Shown here piece by piece: positions 1 to 8,081 of a DNA stretch of 27,375 nt (position 1 is its first letter; each line of letters starts with the position of its first letter). The position numbers and the translations under genes are program-made. Where the stretch lies: the NCBI GenBank assembly GCA_015231995.1, contig JADGAO010000003.1, positions 9,427-36,801 of the forward strand. Reading direction: 5' to 3'. Source of the DNA: Nitrospinota bacterium. GTDB lineage: Bacteria > Nitrospinota_A > UBA7883 > JACRLM01. Under the pieces are notes generated by a model. That model worked only from the letters and a program-made list of their open reading frames with translations. It was not told where the DNA came from and ran no database searches.

Positions 1-34
1 GACGTTGCCAGAATGACAACTAAATCGTTTTCCT
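1..34. repeat. Right-end remnant of the dispersed inverted-repeat element (copy E)
   Basis: The first bases hold CAGAATGACAAC followed by AAATCGTTTTC. This is the same order of motifs as the right arm of the full copies at 12.9 kb (CAGAATGACA, then AAAATCGTTT). The element is cut by the window edge and ends at the stop codon of the peptidase gene. The match is short, so it is called a remnant. Confidence 0.5.
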
Positions 35-952
35 CTACCCATCTCCCCTCACAGCCCCAACCACGCACGCCTCCACAAGTAGCGCCGCCCATGCGCCGAG
101 ACGGGCGGTTTCCATGCGCCGCTCCCCGGTGGAGACCACGAAAATCATGTCCCCGTCGTAGGGGGTGTGGCAGGGGTTGACGGCGCGGGCAAGTCCGTCG
201 TGCGCCATCACCGCCACCCTTTTCGCGTCGGCCTTCGTCAGGAGGCAGTCGGTGACGACAACCCCTATCGCAGTGTTTCCGAATGAGGGAGCGATCGCGG
301 GCGAGTCCAGATACGAAACGAAATTCCCGCTTGCGTCCTTCGGCCCGGCGATTATGCGCCCGGAGCCTGAATCCACGATGGCCCCGTAACTGTTGACCAC
401 CATCAACGCGCCTATGGAGACGCCGCCTTCGACGACGACGCTCCTTGAGGCAAGTCCGCCGCGAGAGCGGTTTTCTATCCCCATGTATTTTCCAACCGTC
501 GCCCCGGCTCCTGCGCCGACGAAGCCTTCGTCCCGCGCCGGTTTTTCCGAATCCGCGCACGCCTTATATCCTTCGTCGGGGCCGGGTTTGACAGGTTCGC
601 CCTCGGAAAGGTCGAAGATCACCGCCGCCGGGACGATCGGCACACGATGCGGGCCGACGGGGAATCCGCGCCCGCGCTCCTCCAGATATTTCCTCGCCCC
701 GGCCGCCGTCGAAAGGCCGAACGCCGATCCGCCCGTAAGCACGATGGCGTCCACACCTCCGACGACGCACGATGGGTCGAGCAGATCGGTCTCCTGCGAG
801 CCGGGCGCGCCGCCGGCCACATGGACGGAGGCGATCGAGGATTTATCGAAAATCACCGCAGTGACCCCAGTGCGCGCGATAGCGTCGGTGTAATGCCCCA
901 CCCGGACGCCGGAAACGTCAACGAGGCGGGAAGATTGGGAAGCGGGATTCAT
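35..952 (-). CDS. P1 family (S58, DmpA/NylC-like) peptidase
   Basis: A 305-residue protein of the peptidase S58 / DmpA family. These are N-terminal-nucleophile enzymes made as one chain that cuts itself before a Ser or Thr. The N-terminal part has the family's glycine-rich segments (VSGVRVGHYTD near residue 13, VLTGGSAFGL near 71, and GAGAGATVGKYMG near 146). The likely self-cleavage site is GNT at 225-227, with Thr227 as the candidate nucleophile, followed by GVVVTD. Length is normal for the family. No signal peptide is seen, so it is probably cytoplasmic. Natural substrates of this family are mostly unknown (aminopeptidase or cyclic amide/oligomer hydrolase activity in characterised members). 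It lies 51 nt downstream of the hemerythrin gene on the same strand, with no terminator between them. The ATG start lacks a clear ribosome-binding site, but no better start is visible. Confidence 0.88.
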   Translation of the reverse strand: MNPASQSSRLVDVSGVRVGHYTDAIARTGVTAVIFDKSSIASVHVAGGAPGSQETDLLDPSCVVGGVDAIVLTGGSAFGLSTAAGARKYLEERGRGFPVGPHRVPIVPAAVIFDLSEGEPVKPGPDEGYKACADSEKPARDEGFVGAGAGATVGKYMGIENRSRGGLASRSVVVEGGVSIGALMVVNSYGAIVDSGSGRIIAGPKDASGNFVSYLDSPAIAPSFGNTAIGVVVTDCLLTKADAKRVAVMAHDGLARAVNPCHTPYDGDMIFVVSTGERRMETARLGAWAALLVEACVVGAVRGDG

Positions 953-1003
953 CGTAGATACGCCATCAAGCCAGTATTGAATTTTCCAAATGAGAATGAA
1001 AGC

Positions 1004-1411
1004 CTAGCCCGTCCTTTTGCTTAAGAACTGGGAGATTTTTGTGTCAGTATGCACGATGTGGTTCCTGAGCCAGTCCACAAGAAAATTTATCAGCTTTGGG
1101 GTGAAAACCTTGTGGGCCGAATCGTAATCCGTCTTTATCGCCTTGACCTGATTCATCAGGTCAATATGCTCGGCCGCATGTTGCTGATATAGGTTTTCCG
1201 GCAGGCCGATCTCTTTCATGTATTTTTCTTCGTCGGAAAAATGCGTTTCGGTGTACGTGATAAGCTCTTTGAGGAAATTTTTCATCACCAGCGCCGTGTC
1301 GCCAGATTCTATATAACCGTGCAGAACCTTAACCATCATGAAAAGCTTCTGATGCTGATGGTCTATGGACGCGATGCCGATCAGGTACTCGTCTTTCCAG
1401 TCATAAAACAT
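1004..1411 (-). CDS. Bacteriohemerythrin
   Basis: A 135-residue single-domain hemerythrin, a di-iron oxygen-binding protein. All expected iron ligands can be placed: His20 (in SIDHQHQKLF), His57 and Glu61 (THFSDEEKYM), His78 and His82 (QHAAEH), His118 and Asp123 (NHIVHTD). The length matches free-standing bacteriohemerythrins, which are proposed to carry, store or sense oxygen in microaerobic bacteria. It has no fused sensor domain. The gene is separated from the upstream phosphatase gene by about 170 nt containing a terminator, so it probably has its own promoter. It may be cotranscribed with the peptidase gene that follows. Confidence 0.93.
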   Translation of the reverse strand: MFYDWKDEYLIGIASIDHQHQKLFMMVKVLHGYIESGDTALVMKNFLKELITYTETHFSDEEKYMKEIGLPENLYQQHAAEHIDLMNQVKAIKTDYDSAHKVFTPKLINFLVDWLRNHIVHTDTKISQFLSKRTG

Positions 1412-1503
1412 TGCGTAGTCTCAACCACTGAGTATCGTTTTTGCCGCTGTCCGAGGCGTTCATCACCTCGTACTCCAAATGTAATTTCTTCGATAAGAGA
1501 AGA

Positions 1504-1529
1504 CGGCGGGGTGAAGAACACCCCCGCCG
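1504..1529 (-). terminator. Terminator of the bioH-to-phosphatase operon
   Basis: Read on the minus strand, a GC-rich stem of 10 bp (one extra C in one arm) encloses the loop TTCTT and is followed by the pyrimidine-rich tail TCTTCTCTT. It lies about 50 nt after the stop codon of the receiver-phosphatase gene. The same stem and the same loop occur at 27222-27246. Confidence 0.7.
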
Positions 1530-1580
1530 AGAGCCCTTTTTGGAAACGCCCAGCTGGGTTTCACGGTCATAAGCGTCACG

Positions 1581-2711
1581 CTAAAGCCTCTCAAGGATGA
1601 AGAGCGCCATGTCGTCTTCCAGCGGGGCGCCGCCTGTGAATCCGCGGACGTCGCGCACGATGTTGTCCATCATTTCCCGTCCGGTGAAGTTGGCGCTCGA
1701 TTCCATGCTTGTTATAAGGTTGGGCAGTCCGTATTGTTGGCCGCTGTCTCCCGACGCGTCCAGCAACCCGTCGGAGTAGGCCAGGAGCCTGTCCCCTTTT
1801 TCCAGGCGGATGGTTTTCTGATCCAGGTCTATCTTGTCGAACATGCCGATGATGTCGCCGTCCCCTTCGAGCCGAGTCACTTTGCCAGTCGCCTTGCTGA
1901 CGACGAGCGCATGAGGATGCCCGGCGCGCACATAAGATAGCTCGCCTGTGGCGATGTCGAGCGCGCCCAGGAAGATGGTGACGAACCGGTCTTCCGGGAT
2001 CATCTTGAGCAGGCTTAGGTTGAGCCGCTCCAGCGCGTCTTTCGGCGACACCTGCGGGCCGGCCAGCGAATGCAGAATCGCCTTGACCATAGAGACGATG
2101 AGCGCCGCAGACGGGCCGTGGCCGGAAACGTCGGCCATCACCACGCCGACCCTGCCGGAGCCGTAGTCGAGTATGTCGTAGAAGTCGCCCCCAAGCGAAG
2201 AGGCCGCCTCGTAGTGGGCGAAGAACTGAATCTGCTCCGGGTAGGGGATGACGGTAGGCAGTAGCGACTCCTGCACCGCCTGGGCCATCCTCAGCTCTTC
2301 CATCATGATCGCCTTGGCGGAGGCGACCTCGTCGAAAAGCTCTTTGGTGCGGAGCATGGAATTGACCCGCGCCACAAGCTCTGTCTCGTGGAACGGTTTT
2401 GTGAGGTACTCGTTGGCCCCGGCGGCCAACCCCTCCACGATGTCCTTAACATCCCCTTTTTTCGCGGTGAGAAGGATGATGGGGATATGCCGCGTGGCCT
2501 CGCTGATCTTGAGCCTGGCGGCCACTTCCAGCCCGCTCATCTCCGGCATCATCACGTCGAGTATCACCAGATCGGGGCGCTCGGATCGGGCGGCGTCCAG
2601 CCCGGCCTGGCCGTTGTAGGCCGGCAGAACCCTGTGCCCGAGCTTCTCGAGGATCATGGTCAAAAGGAATACGTTGTCCTCTATGTCGTCAACTACGAGA
2701 ATATTGGCCAC
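1581..2711 (-). CDS. Response regulator with PP2C/SpoIIE phosphatase output (RsbU-like)
   Basis: A 376-residue two-domain protein. Residues 1-125 are a receiver: acidic pair Asp8/Asp9, phosphoacceptor Asp52 (ILDVMMPEMSG), Thr82 and Lys105 (LTKPF). A short helical linker leads to a PP2C/SpoIIE Ser/Thr phosphatase domain at about 150-376, with metal-binding acidic motifs GGDFYD, MADVSGHG and EDDMALF. Proteins of this design usually dephosphorylate an anti-anti-sigma (STAS) protein in partner-switching control of a sigma factor or of surface behaviour. No STAS or anti-sigma gene is in the window, so the target is unknown. The start is GTG with AGAGGG 8 nt upstream. It is the last gene of the bioH-bioC-bioDA-ruvX-mltG run, 32 nt after mltG, and is followed by a strong hairpin. 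Confidence 0.92.
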   Translation of the reverse strand: MANILVVDDIEDNVFLLTMILEKLGHRVLPAYNGQAGLDAARSERPDLVILDVMMPEMSGLEVAARLKISEATRHIPIILLTAKKGDVKDIVEGLAAGANEYLTKPFHETELVARVNSMLRTKELFDEVASAKAIMMEELRMAQAVQESLLPTVIPYPEQIQFFAHYEAASSLGGDFYDILDYGSGRVGVVMADVSGHGPSAALIVSMVKAILHSLAGPQVSPKDALERLNLSLLKMIPEDRFVTIFLGALDIATGELSYVRAGHPHALVVSKATGKVTRLEGDGDIIGMFDKIDLDQKTIRLEKGDRLLAYSDGLLDASGDSGQQYGLPNLITSMESSANFTGREMMDNIVRDVRGFTGGAPLEDDMALFILERL

Positions 2712-2743
2712 TGTCGCATCCCTCTTTGGTTCGGAAAAACAGC

Positions 2744-3748
2744 TTATCGCACGCGGCTCCTGAGCGCAACAATCTGATACTTGCGCACGGCCTTGTTGTG
2801 CTCGTCGAGCGTGGAGGAAAAATAATGCTCGCCGTTGTTCTTTGAAACGAAATAAAGGTAGTCCGCATCCGCAGGTTCCAGCGCGGCCAACAGCGACGTA
2901 AGGCCGGGATTGGCTATCGGCCCCGGAGGAAGGCCCTTGCGGGTGTATGTGTTGTAGGGCGAGTCGTAGGAGAGGTCTTTTTTCCTGATGTTTCCGTCGA
3001 AATCCGGCAGGGCGTAGATCACCGTCGGGTCGGATTGGAGGGGCATCCGTTTCTTGAGGCGGTTTGCGAAGACTGCGGCGATCAGCTTTTTTTCACTCTC
3101 CGCGCCGGTCTCCTTCTCCACGATGGAGGCCAGCGTGACAAGCTCGTGTAGCCGCTTCGGGTCTGCCATCAAATCCGGCGGCAGGGCCTTTCCAGCCTTT
3201 GCGAAAAACATTTTGAGCATCGCCGACACGGCCTCGCGCCCCTTTGTCCCTTTTGTCAGGTTGTAAGTTTCCGGGAAAAGGTAGCCCTCAGCCGATTTTT
3301 CCGTGAGGCCGAATTCGTCTAACAGGGCAGGGTCGGCCGCAGACGCCATAAACTCGTTCGCCGGAAGTATCCCGTTTTTCTCCAGCGTTTCGGCTATCTG
3401 GCGGGCTGTGAGACCCTCCGGTATTGTTATTTTATGCATGGCGGTCTTGCCTTCGACCAACGTTTTTATCACGCTGCGGATGGACGCGTTCTTTTCAAGC
3501 GTATACTCCCCCGCGCGGAGCCGCCCCCCCGCGCCAGACAGGCGAGCCTCGATTTCAAACAGCGCCCTGTTTCCTATTACCCCGGCGCCTGCCAGCCTGG
3601 CCGCCATCGCTTTGACCGAATCGCCTTTTTTTATCTCCACAAGCGCGACGCCTGCGCCTGCGTTCGGGCGCGTCACCATATCTTCATAGGTGGAAAAGGC
3701 GAATGCCGCCAATCCGACGGCGATGAAAAAAACGATGGCGAATCTCAA
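2744..3748 (-). CDS. mltG: Endolytic murein transglycosylase MltG (YceG)
   Basis: A 334-residue MltG. It is an inner-membrane lytic transglycosylase that cuts nascent glycan strands and helps set glycan length. One N-terminal membrane segment (about residues 2-20) is followed by a LysM-like region (about 35-90) and the YceG catalytic domain. The catalytic Glu is Glu211 in ASIVEKET, equivalent to E. coli Glu218. The motifs LQSDPTVIYAL and the SPYNTY...GLPPGPI.NPG stretch are typical. The ATG overlaps the stop of ruvX as ATGA, which suggests translational coupling. Confidence 0.96.
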   Translation of the reverse strand: MRFAIVFFIAVGLAAFAFSTYEDMVTRPNAGAGVALVEIKKGDSVKAMAARLAGAGVIGNRALFEIEARLSGAGGRLRAGEYTLEKNASIRSVIKTLVEGKTAMHKITIPEGLTARQIAETLEKNGILPANEFMASAADPALLDEFGLTEKSAEGYLFPETYNLTKGTKGREAVSAMLKMFFAKAGKALPPDLMADPKRLHELVTLASIVEKETGAESEKKLIAAVFANRLKKRMPLQSDPTVIYALPDFDGNIRKKDLSYDSPYNTYTRKGLPPGPIANPGLTSLLAALEPADADYLYFVSKNNGEHYFSSTLDEHNKAVRKYQIVALRSRVR

Positions 3749-4188
3749 TCAACCTCCCCGGTTTTTTTCTTGGGCCATGCGTTTGCGGAGAGCCAGCCGG
3801 AGAGTATCAATTGGGCGGCGGTCTGGTCTATTTTCTTTTTTCGTTTCATCCGGCTCATCCCGGTTTCAATCAAGAACCTCTCCGCCTCCATCGTGGTCAT
3901 CCGCTCGTCCCACAACGACACTTCAAGGCCGGTGTCCGCCCGCAGTTTCTCGGCATACCTTTCGGCGGCCATCGCCCGCTCGCCCCGGCTACCGTTCATG
4001 TTAAGCGGCAGACCGACCACCAGCCGCTCGATATCGTACTCTTTCATGAACCCGCGAATCCATTCCAGGTCGGACTTGTACCCTGTGCGCTGGTGAACCC
4101 CAAGCGGCTGGGCCGTTATCCCAAGCGCGTCGCTTATGGCGGCCCCTGTGCGTTTGTCGCCCACGTCGAGCGCCATGACACGTTTCAT
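3745..4188 (-). CDS. ruvX: Putative pre-16S rRNA nuclease / Holliday junction resolvase-like RuvX (YqgF)
   Basis: A 147-residue YqgF-family protein with an RNase H-like fold. The first catalytic Asp lies in ALDVGDKRTGAAISD, and the later motifs VVGLPLNMNG, WDERMTT and DQTAAQLIL are all present. E. coli YqgF takes part in 16S rRNA 5' end maturation; other members act on branched DNA. The ATG follows the bioDA stop by 6 nt, with GGAG 11 nt upstream inside the end of bioDA. Pairing with mltG is common in bacteria. Placement directly behind biotin genes is probably just operon packing. Confidence 0.95.
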   Translation of the reverse strand: MKRVMALDVGDKRTGAAISDALGITAQPLGVHQRTGYKSDLEWIRGFMKEYDIERLVVGLPLNMNGSRGERAMAAERYAEKLRADTGLEVSLWDERMTTMEAERFLIETGMSRMKRKKKIDQTAAQLILSGWLSANAWPKKKTGEVD

Positions 4189-4194
4189 GCGTTG

Positions 4195-6270
4195 TTACTC
4201 TCCAGTGACGGCGATTATCGAATCGCGCAGTATGGCCGCCATTTTCATTATCTCGGCGGTTTTGGCCGACGGCGCCGGGAAAAGCGGGATCACCCCGCCA
4301 AGCGGACGCGCCATCAGCCCTCTTAGTTTAGCCTCCTGACACACTCTTGCGCCGATTTTATCTTCCCACGGGTATGGCTCTTTGGAGGCTTTGTCTTTCA
4401 CAAGTTCCACGCCGATTATAAGCCCGCGCGAACGGACGTCTCCCACATGTTTCATCTCGCGCAAACTCTCCAGCGCAGGGCGTATCGCCTCCGCCTTTTC
4501 ATTGACCTGCCCCACGATGTCGCGTTCTTTTATCAGGCGCAGGCTCTCGAGCGCAAGCGCGGCTCCAAGCTGGTTGCCGGTGTATGTGTGGCCGTGGAAA
4601 AAAGTTTTGCGCTCCGCGTAATCGCCAAGGAACGCGCCGAAAACTTTTTCGGTGGCCAGCGTCGCGGCGAACGGCATTGTCCCCGACGTGATGGATTTGG
4701 AGACCGCCATTATGTCGGGCGCGACGGATTCGAGCTGGCAGGCGAACATCGAGCCAGTCCTGCCGAACCCTGTCGCAACCTCGTCGGCGATAAGAAGGAC
4801 TCCGTTTTTCGCGCATGCGTCCGCCACTCTTTTAAGATAGCCGTCCGGCGCGGTGATGATCCCCGCAGGGCATTGCACGAGCGGTTCGATTATCATCGCG
4901 CAAAACGTCCCGGCGCCTTGCGACAGTTTGTCCTCCACCGCTTTGGCGCAGGCCAGGGCGCAGTCGTCGCGTTTCAAACCCATCGGGCATCGGTAACAGT
5001 AGGGGGCTGGGGCGAACTCCACGTCCATCAGCAAATCGCGGAAGGTGGAGTGGTAGAGTTCAATGCCGCCGACAGACATTGCCCCCACGGTGTCGCCGTG
5101 ATACGCAGATGACAACGAGAGGAACCTGCGGCGTTTGGATCCCGGCTCCACTTGCCGCCAGTATTGGTAGCTCATCTTGATGGCCGCTTCCACTGCGGTG
5201 GAGCCGTCGTCGGAATAAAAAACCCGCGTCAAACCGTCGGGCGTGGACTGTATCAACTCTTCCGCAAATTCCACGGCGGGAATGTTGGAGTATCCAAGAA
5301 AAGTCGAGTGTGCGATCTTCCCCATCTGACGCGTGAGGGCGCGGGCAAGGCGCGGCTCGCCGTGGCCGTGGATGTTGCACCAGTAGCTGGAGAATGCGTC
5401 GAGGTATTCTTTGCCGTCCATGTCGCGCAGGGTCACGCCCTGGCCGGACTCTATCACCGTCGCAGGTTCGTTCAACCAGTCTTTCATCTGCGTGAACGGA
5501 TGCCAGATGTACCTCTTGTCTTTCTCGTCAATCGCTTTGCGGCGTTCATTCGACGCGGCGGATGTCAGGCGGCGTAGTAAAGCGTCAACATCTACACTGG
5601 CTTGAAAAGCGGCGGTGACGGATTCCGCATCGTTCGCGTCCTCGATGAAAGGCAGAAGGCCAAGAACAGCCGCTCCCGCCATTTCTTCTATCAGCTTCGC
5701 ATCCGGTTCGGCGCACGGGTCGTTTTTCCAACGGCTGAAAATTATTCCCATCACATCGAGGCCCAGGCTGTTTGCGGCCAATGCGGTCATGGAGGTGTGG
5801 TTGATGTGGCCCAGATACGGGTGGGTTGCGATTATCACAGGCAGGTTTAATATCCGCGCAAGGCCGCCCATCGTCATATCGCGGGTGAACGGGGTGAATA
5901 TCCCACCCGCCCCTTCGACGATAACAATGTCGTGGTTTGCAGACAACGCCCGATACGCCTCGACTATTTTATCGGGATCAAGGGCTATTCCCTCTTTCAT
6001 CGCGGAGTGATATGGCGATAGCGGTTCGCGCAAACAATACGGGTTCACAACGTCCGGCGCGGATTCGCAACCGGACATCCTCGCAAGATAGAGCGCGTCG
6101 CCGCAGAGCTCTCCATCCGTTGACCGGGGAGAGCCTGTCTGCGCCGGTTTCATCACCCCGACACGCAAGCCCCGCGCCCGCAACGTGGCGGACACCGCCC
6201 CGGCTATTACGGTCTTCCCGACGCCTGTGTCCACCCCGGTGATAAAAACGCCGGCGGATTTCGAACTCAT
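4195..6270 (-). CDS. bioDA: Fused dethiobiotin synthetase / DAPA aminotransferase (BioD-BioA)
   Basis: A 691-residue bifunctional biotin enzyme. Residues 1 to about 232 are BioD, which closes the ureido ring of 7,8-diaminopelargonate with ATP and CO2: P-loop TGVDTGVGKT (11-20), KPAQTG, and VEGAGGIFTPF. After a roughly 20-residue linker, residues from about 250 are BioA, a PLP class III aminotransferase that makes diaminopelargonate from KAPA and S-adenosylmethionine: HPFTQM, SSAYHGDT, PLP-contacting Asp496 (ADEVATGFGRTG) and the PLP lysine Lys525 in VSKSITSG. A four-cysteine segment (CYRCP...C...C) lies before the large domain core, as in several BioA proteins. The chosen ATG overlaps the bioC stop as ATGA. 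An upstream in-frame TTG has no ribosome-binding site. The fusion puts BioD, the later step, first in the chain. The two activities are clear from motifs. Confidence 0.95.
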   Translation of the reverse strand: MSSKSAGVFITGVDTGVGKTVIAGAVSATLRARGLRVGVMKPAQTGSPRSTDGELCGDALYLARMSGCESAPDVVNPYCLREPLSPYHSAMKEGIALDPDKIVEAYRALSANHDIVIVEGAGGIFTPFTRDMTMGGLARILNLPVIIATHPYLGHINHTSMTALAANSLGLDVMGIIFSRWKNDPCAEPDAKLIEEMAGAAVLGLLPFIEDANDAESVTAAFQASVDVDALLRRLTSAASNERRKAIDEKDKRYIWHPFTQMKDWLNEPATVIESGQGVTLRDMDGKEYLDAFSSYWCNIHGHGEPRLARALTRQMGKIAHSTFLGYSNIPAVEFAEELIQSTPDGLTRVFYSDDGSTAVEAAIKMSYQYWRQVEPGSKRRRFLSLSSAYHGDTVGAMSVGGIELYHSTFRDLLMDVEFAPAPYCYRCPMGLKRDDCALACAKAVEDKLSQGAGTFCAMIIEPLVQCPAGIITAPDGYLKRVADACAKNGVLLIADEVATGFGRTGSMFACQLESVAPDIMAVSKSITSGTMPFAATLATEKVFGAFLGDYAERKTFFHGHTYTGNQLGAALALESLRLIKERDIVGQVNEKAEAIRPALESLREMKHVGDVRSRGLIIGVELVKDKASKEPYPWEDKIGARVCQEAKLRGLMARPLGGVIPLFPAPSAKTAEIMKMAAILRDSIIAVTGE

Positions 6271-7091
6271 CGGCTTCGAACGGCGCAAAGGTGGATGACC
6301 TGATACGTCAACCGCACGCCTTCGGGAACGGTGAAGCGCGCTCGGTACTCCTCGTCGAAACGCTTCATCACACCGCGCCTTCCAAGCCCCATTTCCGCAA
6401 GGCCACGGCTGTTCTGGACACCCTGCCGTTTGAGCGAGCGCATGATGGAGAGCGGGTCGGGGAACACCCTGGTGTAATCACGAGCAAGGTTTTGCGTTAT
6501 CGCAAGCCCGGCGGATTCCAGCGAACGCAGGATACGCTCCAGCGGGGGGAAGGGATGGAAAATTGACGGGTCCGATTTTGCTCCGATACGCGCCTGAGCC
6601 GCGTCCAGAGCCTCGCGTATTTCGGCGAAAGTTTTTTCGGCCAGGATGTTGGTGAGAAACACCCCATCTTTTTTAAGGGTTCGCTCAACCTGGCGGAATC
6701 CTTCCGCAAGCTCCGGCAACCAATGGAAAACGAGATTTGAAAATACAATATCCGCCGAGCCGTTGCGAAACGGCAGGCTCTCCATATCCGCCTGAACCAG
6801 CGACGCCACTGCCCCGGTTTCTCTCAAACGCCCCTGCGTTTCTTTAAGCATCCCGCCGGAGATGTCCAACCCTACAACGGTTTTATACCGCCCGGTTCCG
6901 GCGACGTCGCGGGTAAGCTTGCCAACTCCGCATCCCAGTTCGATGGCGACGGAGCCTCGATGATCCAATGTGGCCAGGCTCTCGACCATCTGGAGGCCAA
7001 GCTCGTCCTGAAACGGCGCGCTATCGCCGTAGAAGCGGGAGCCGTGGTCGAATCCTGCGCGGACTCTTGATTTGACGATAGTGGAACGCAA
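6267..7091 (-). CDS. bioC: Malonyl-ACP O-methyltransferase BioC
   Basis: A class I SAM methyltransferase of 274 residues with motif I at AIELGCGVGKL (49-59), the acidic residue after it in VVGLDISGG, and the BioC-like segments QADMESLPF and SNLVFHWLPE. BioC caps malonyl-ACP so that it can enter fatty-acid elongation as a pimelate precursor. The neighbours bioH and bioDA support this over a generic methyltransferase. Start choice: a TTG at 7091 has GGAG 8 nt upstream. A GTG at 7100 would overlap the bioH stop (GTGA) but has no room for a ribosome-binding site. The longer frame to 7220 is out-of-frame bioH sequence. The end overlaps the bioDA ATG by 4 nt. Confidence 0.9.
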   Translation of the reverse strand: MRSTIVKSRVRAGFDHGSRFYGDSAPFQDELGLQMVESLATLDHRGSVAIELGCGVGKLTRDVAGTGRYKTVVGLDISGGMLKETQGRLRETGAVASLVQADMESLPFRNGSADIVFSNLVFHWLPELAEGFRQVERTLKKDGVFLTNILAEKTFAEIREALDAAQARIGAKSDPSIFHPFPPLERILRSLESAGLAITQNLARDYTRVFPDPLSIMRSLKRQGVQNSRGLAEMGLGRRGVMKRFDEEYRARFTVPEGVRLTYQVIHLCAVRSR

Positions 7092-7096
7092 AAAGG

Positions 7097-7888
7097 TCAC
7101 TCCAACGGGCGTAAAAAACCGGCGATGATTTCGGCCACTCCGGCGGTTTGGGTAAGGTGCGGCGCATGCCCCGCCGATTCCACCGGGGCCTCCGTAATAT
7201 TTTCGAAAAGGCCGCGCCACAACCTCTGGCCGCCTTTGAGCGTGATTTTATCAGCCGTACCCTGGATATTCAACACCGGCCCGTCCCACTTGAGCCCCGA
7301 TACGCTCAGGTCTAGCTCCGCAATCTCTTTGAGCGTCGAAAGAAGCGCCTCTTTGTTCGGCGGGAAATTTTCGGGTATCAACAGTCTTTCTATTTTCGAT
7401 TTCATGTCGTCCCGGATGATTTCGCCGGACTCGAAAAAACGCCCGATAAATTCGCGCAGGCCCACATCGTGATTGGCGGCGATCATCCGCTCCATTTTTT
7501 TCACCGCAACCGGAGGCTGGCCCACGCCGATGCTGTTCTCCAGCGCGACGAAGCGGGGAGTGGAGGCGATGAGGGTCAACGATAGCGGACGCGGCTCTTT
7601 TTGCCGGAGGCAATGGATGGCGGCGATTGTCCCGCCCATAGACCAGCCCGCAAGATGAAACCGCGTGGCCCCGACAGATTTTGCGAACTCGACGACACAG
7701 TTAGCGTATCGGTCTAGCGAGAACGGCCCCGGCTCGTCCCTCGCGTCGCCGTGCCCGGGAAAATCGAACGCGAAGGAACGTACGCCATGTTCGTTGAGCG
7801 CGGCGATGAGCGGATCGAACGCGCGGCGGGTCTGTCCCCATCCGTGCAGGAAGATGAGAGGGGAGGGGACGTTGGATAGACCGCTCAA
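7097..7888 (-). CDS. bioH: Alpha/beta hydrolase, probable pimeloyl-ACP methyl ester esterase BioH
   Basis: A 263-residue alpha/beta hydrolase. The oxyanion segment HGWG is at 15-18, the nucleophile Ser83 is in GWSMGG, the acid is Asp in GTADKI, and the base is His in SAGHAPHL. HGWG and GWS(L/M)GG are characteristic of BioH. BioH hydrolyses the methyl ester of pimeloyl-ACP and ends the BioC-initiated cycle. It sits directly before bioC and nearly touches it. The start is TTG; an AAGGGGG ribosome-binding site lies 7 nt upstream, and no ATG or GTG is better placed. That site is inside the end of a dispersed repeat. The specific esterase assignment rests on the motif and neighbours; other carboxylesterase roles are possible. 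Confidence 0.9.
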   Translation of the reverse strand: MSGLSNVPSPLIFLHGWGQTRRAFDPLIAALNEHGVRSFAFDFPGHGDARDEPGPFSLDRYANCVVEFAKSVGATRFHLAGWSMGGTIAAIHCLRQKEPRPLSLTLIASTPRFVALENSIGVGQPPVAVKKMERMIAANHDVGLREFIGRFFESGEIIRDDMKSKIERLLIPENFPPNKEALLSTLKEIAELDLSVSGLKWDGPVLNIQGTADKITLKGGQRLWRGLFENITEAPVESAGHAPHLTQTAGVAEIIAGFLRPLE

Positions 7889-7895
7889 AATGTGT

Positions 7896-7911
7896 CCCCC
7901 TTAGAGAGGGG
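7896..7911 (-). promoter_or_regulatory. bioH ribosome-binding site within a repeat-end hairpin
   Basis: On the mRNA, CCCCT-CTCTA-AGGGG can form a 5-bp GC-rich hairpin. Its right arm is the AAGGGGG that serves as the Shine-Dalgarno sequence of bioH. Both arms belong to the end of repeat copy A. Folding would hide the site; whether it does so in the cell is inference. Confidence 0.45.
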
Positions 7912-8080
7912 CGCCTTTGCATAACTAAACGATTTCCAGAGTATGTCATCCTGAAGGAGCTTTGCGACTGAAGGATCAAAGTAGAACAAATTGTTCTTTA
8001 GATGGATTCTTCGGCTTCGCCTCAGAATGACAATGGTCGCGCTCTCAGAATAACAACGCTGACGCTCAGGATGGCAACAT
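7896..8080. repeat. Composite inverted-repeat element, copy A
   Basis: Fills the gap between yraN and bioH. An outer arm (CCCCTTA...AGGGG, then TTTGCATAA and AAACGATTT) precedes an inner long palindrome: GTCATCCTGA at 7945-7954 pairs with TCAGAATGAC at 8022-8031, and GAAGGATC pairs with GATTCTTC. The loop of this copy holds a perfect palindrome AGAACAAATTGTTCT. Two more degenerate CTCAGAATGACA-like units follow. Related copies lie near 9.3, 13.0 and 14.6 kb. Confidence 0.85.
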
Positions 8081-8081
8081 T

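Noticed and set aside
6267..7220. Extended bioC starting at 7220
   Set aside because: The extra N-terminus is out-of-frame bioH sequence without methyltransferase character; a start at 7091 (or 7100) fits the ribosome-binding site and overlap.
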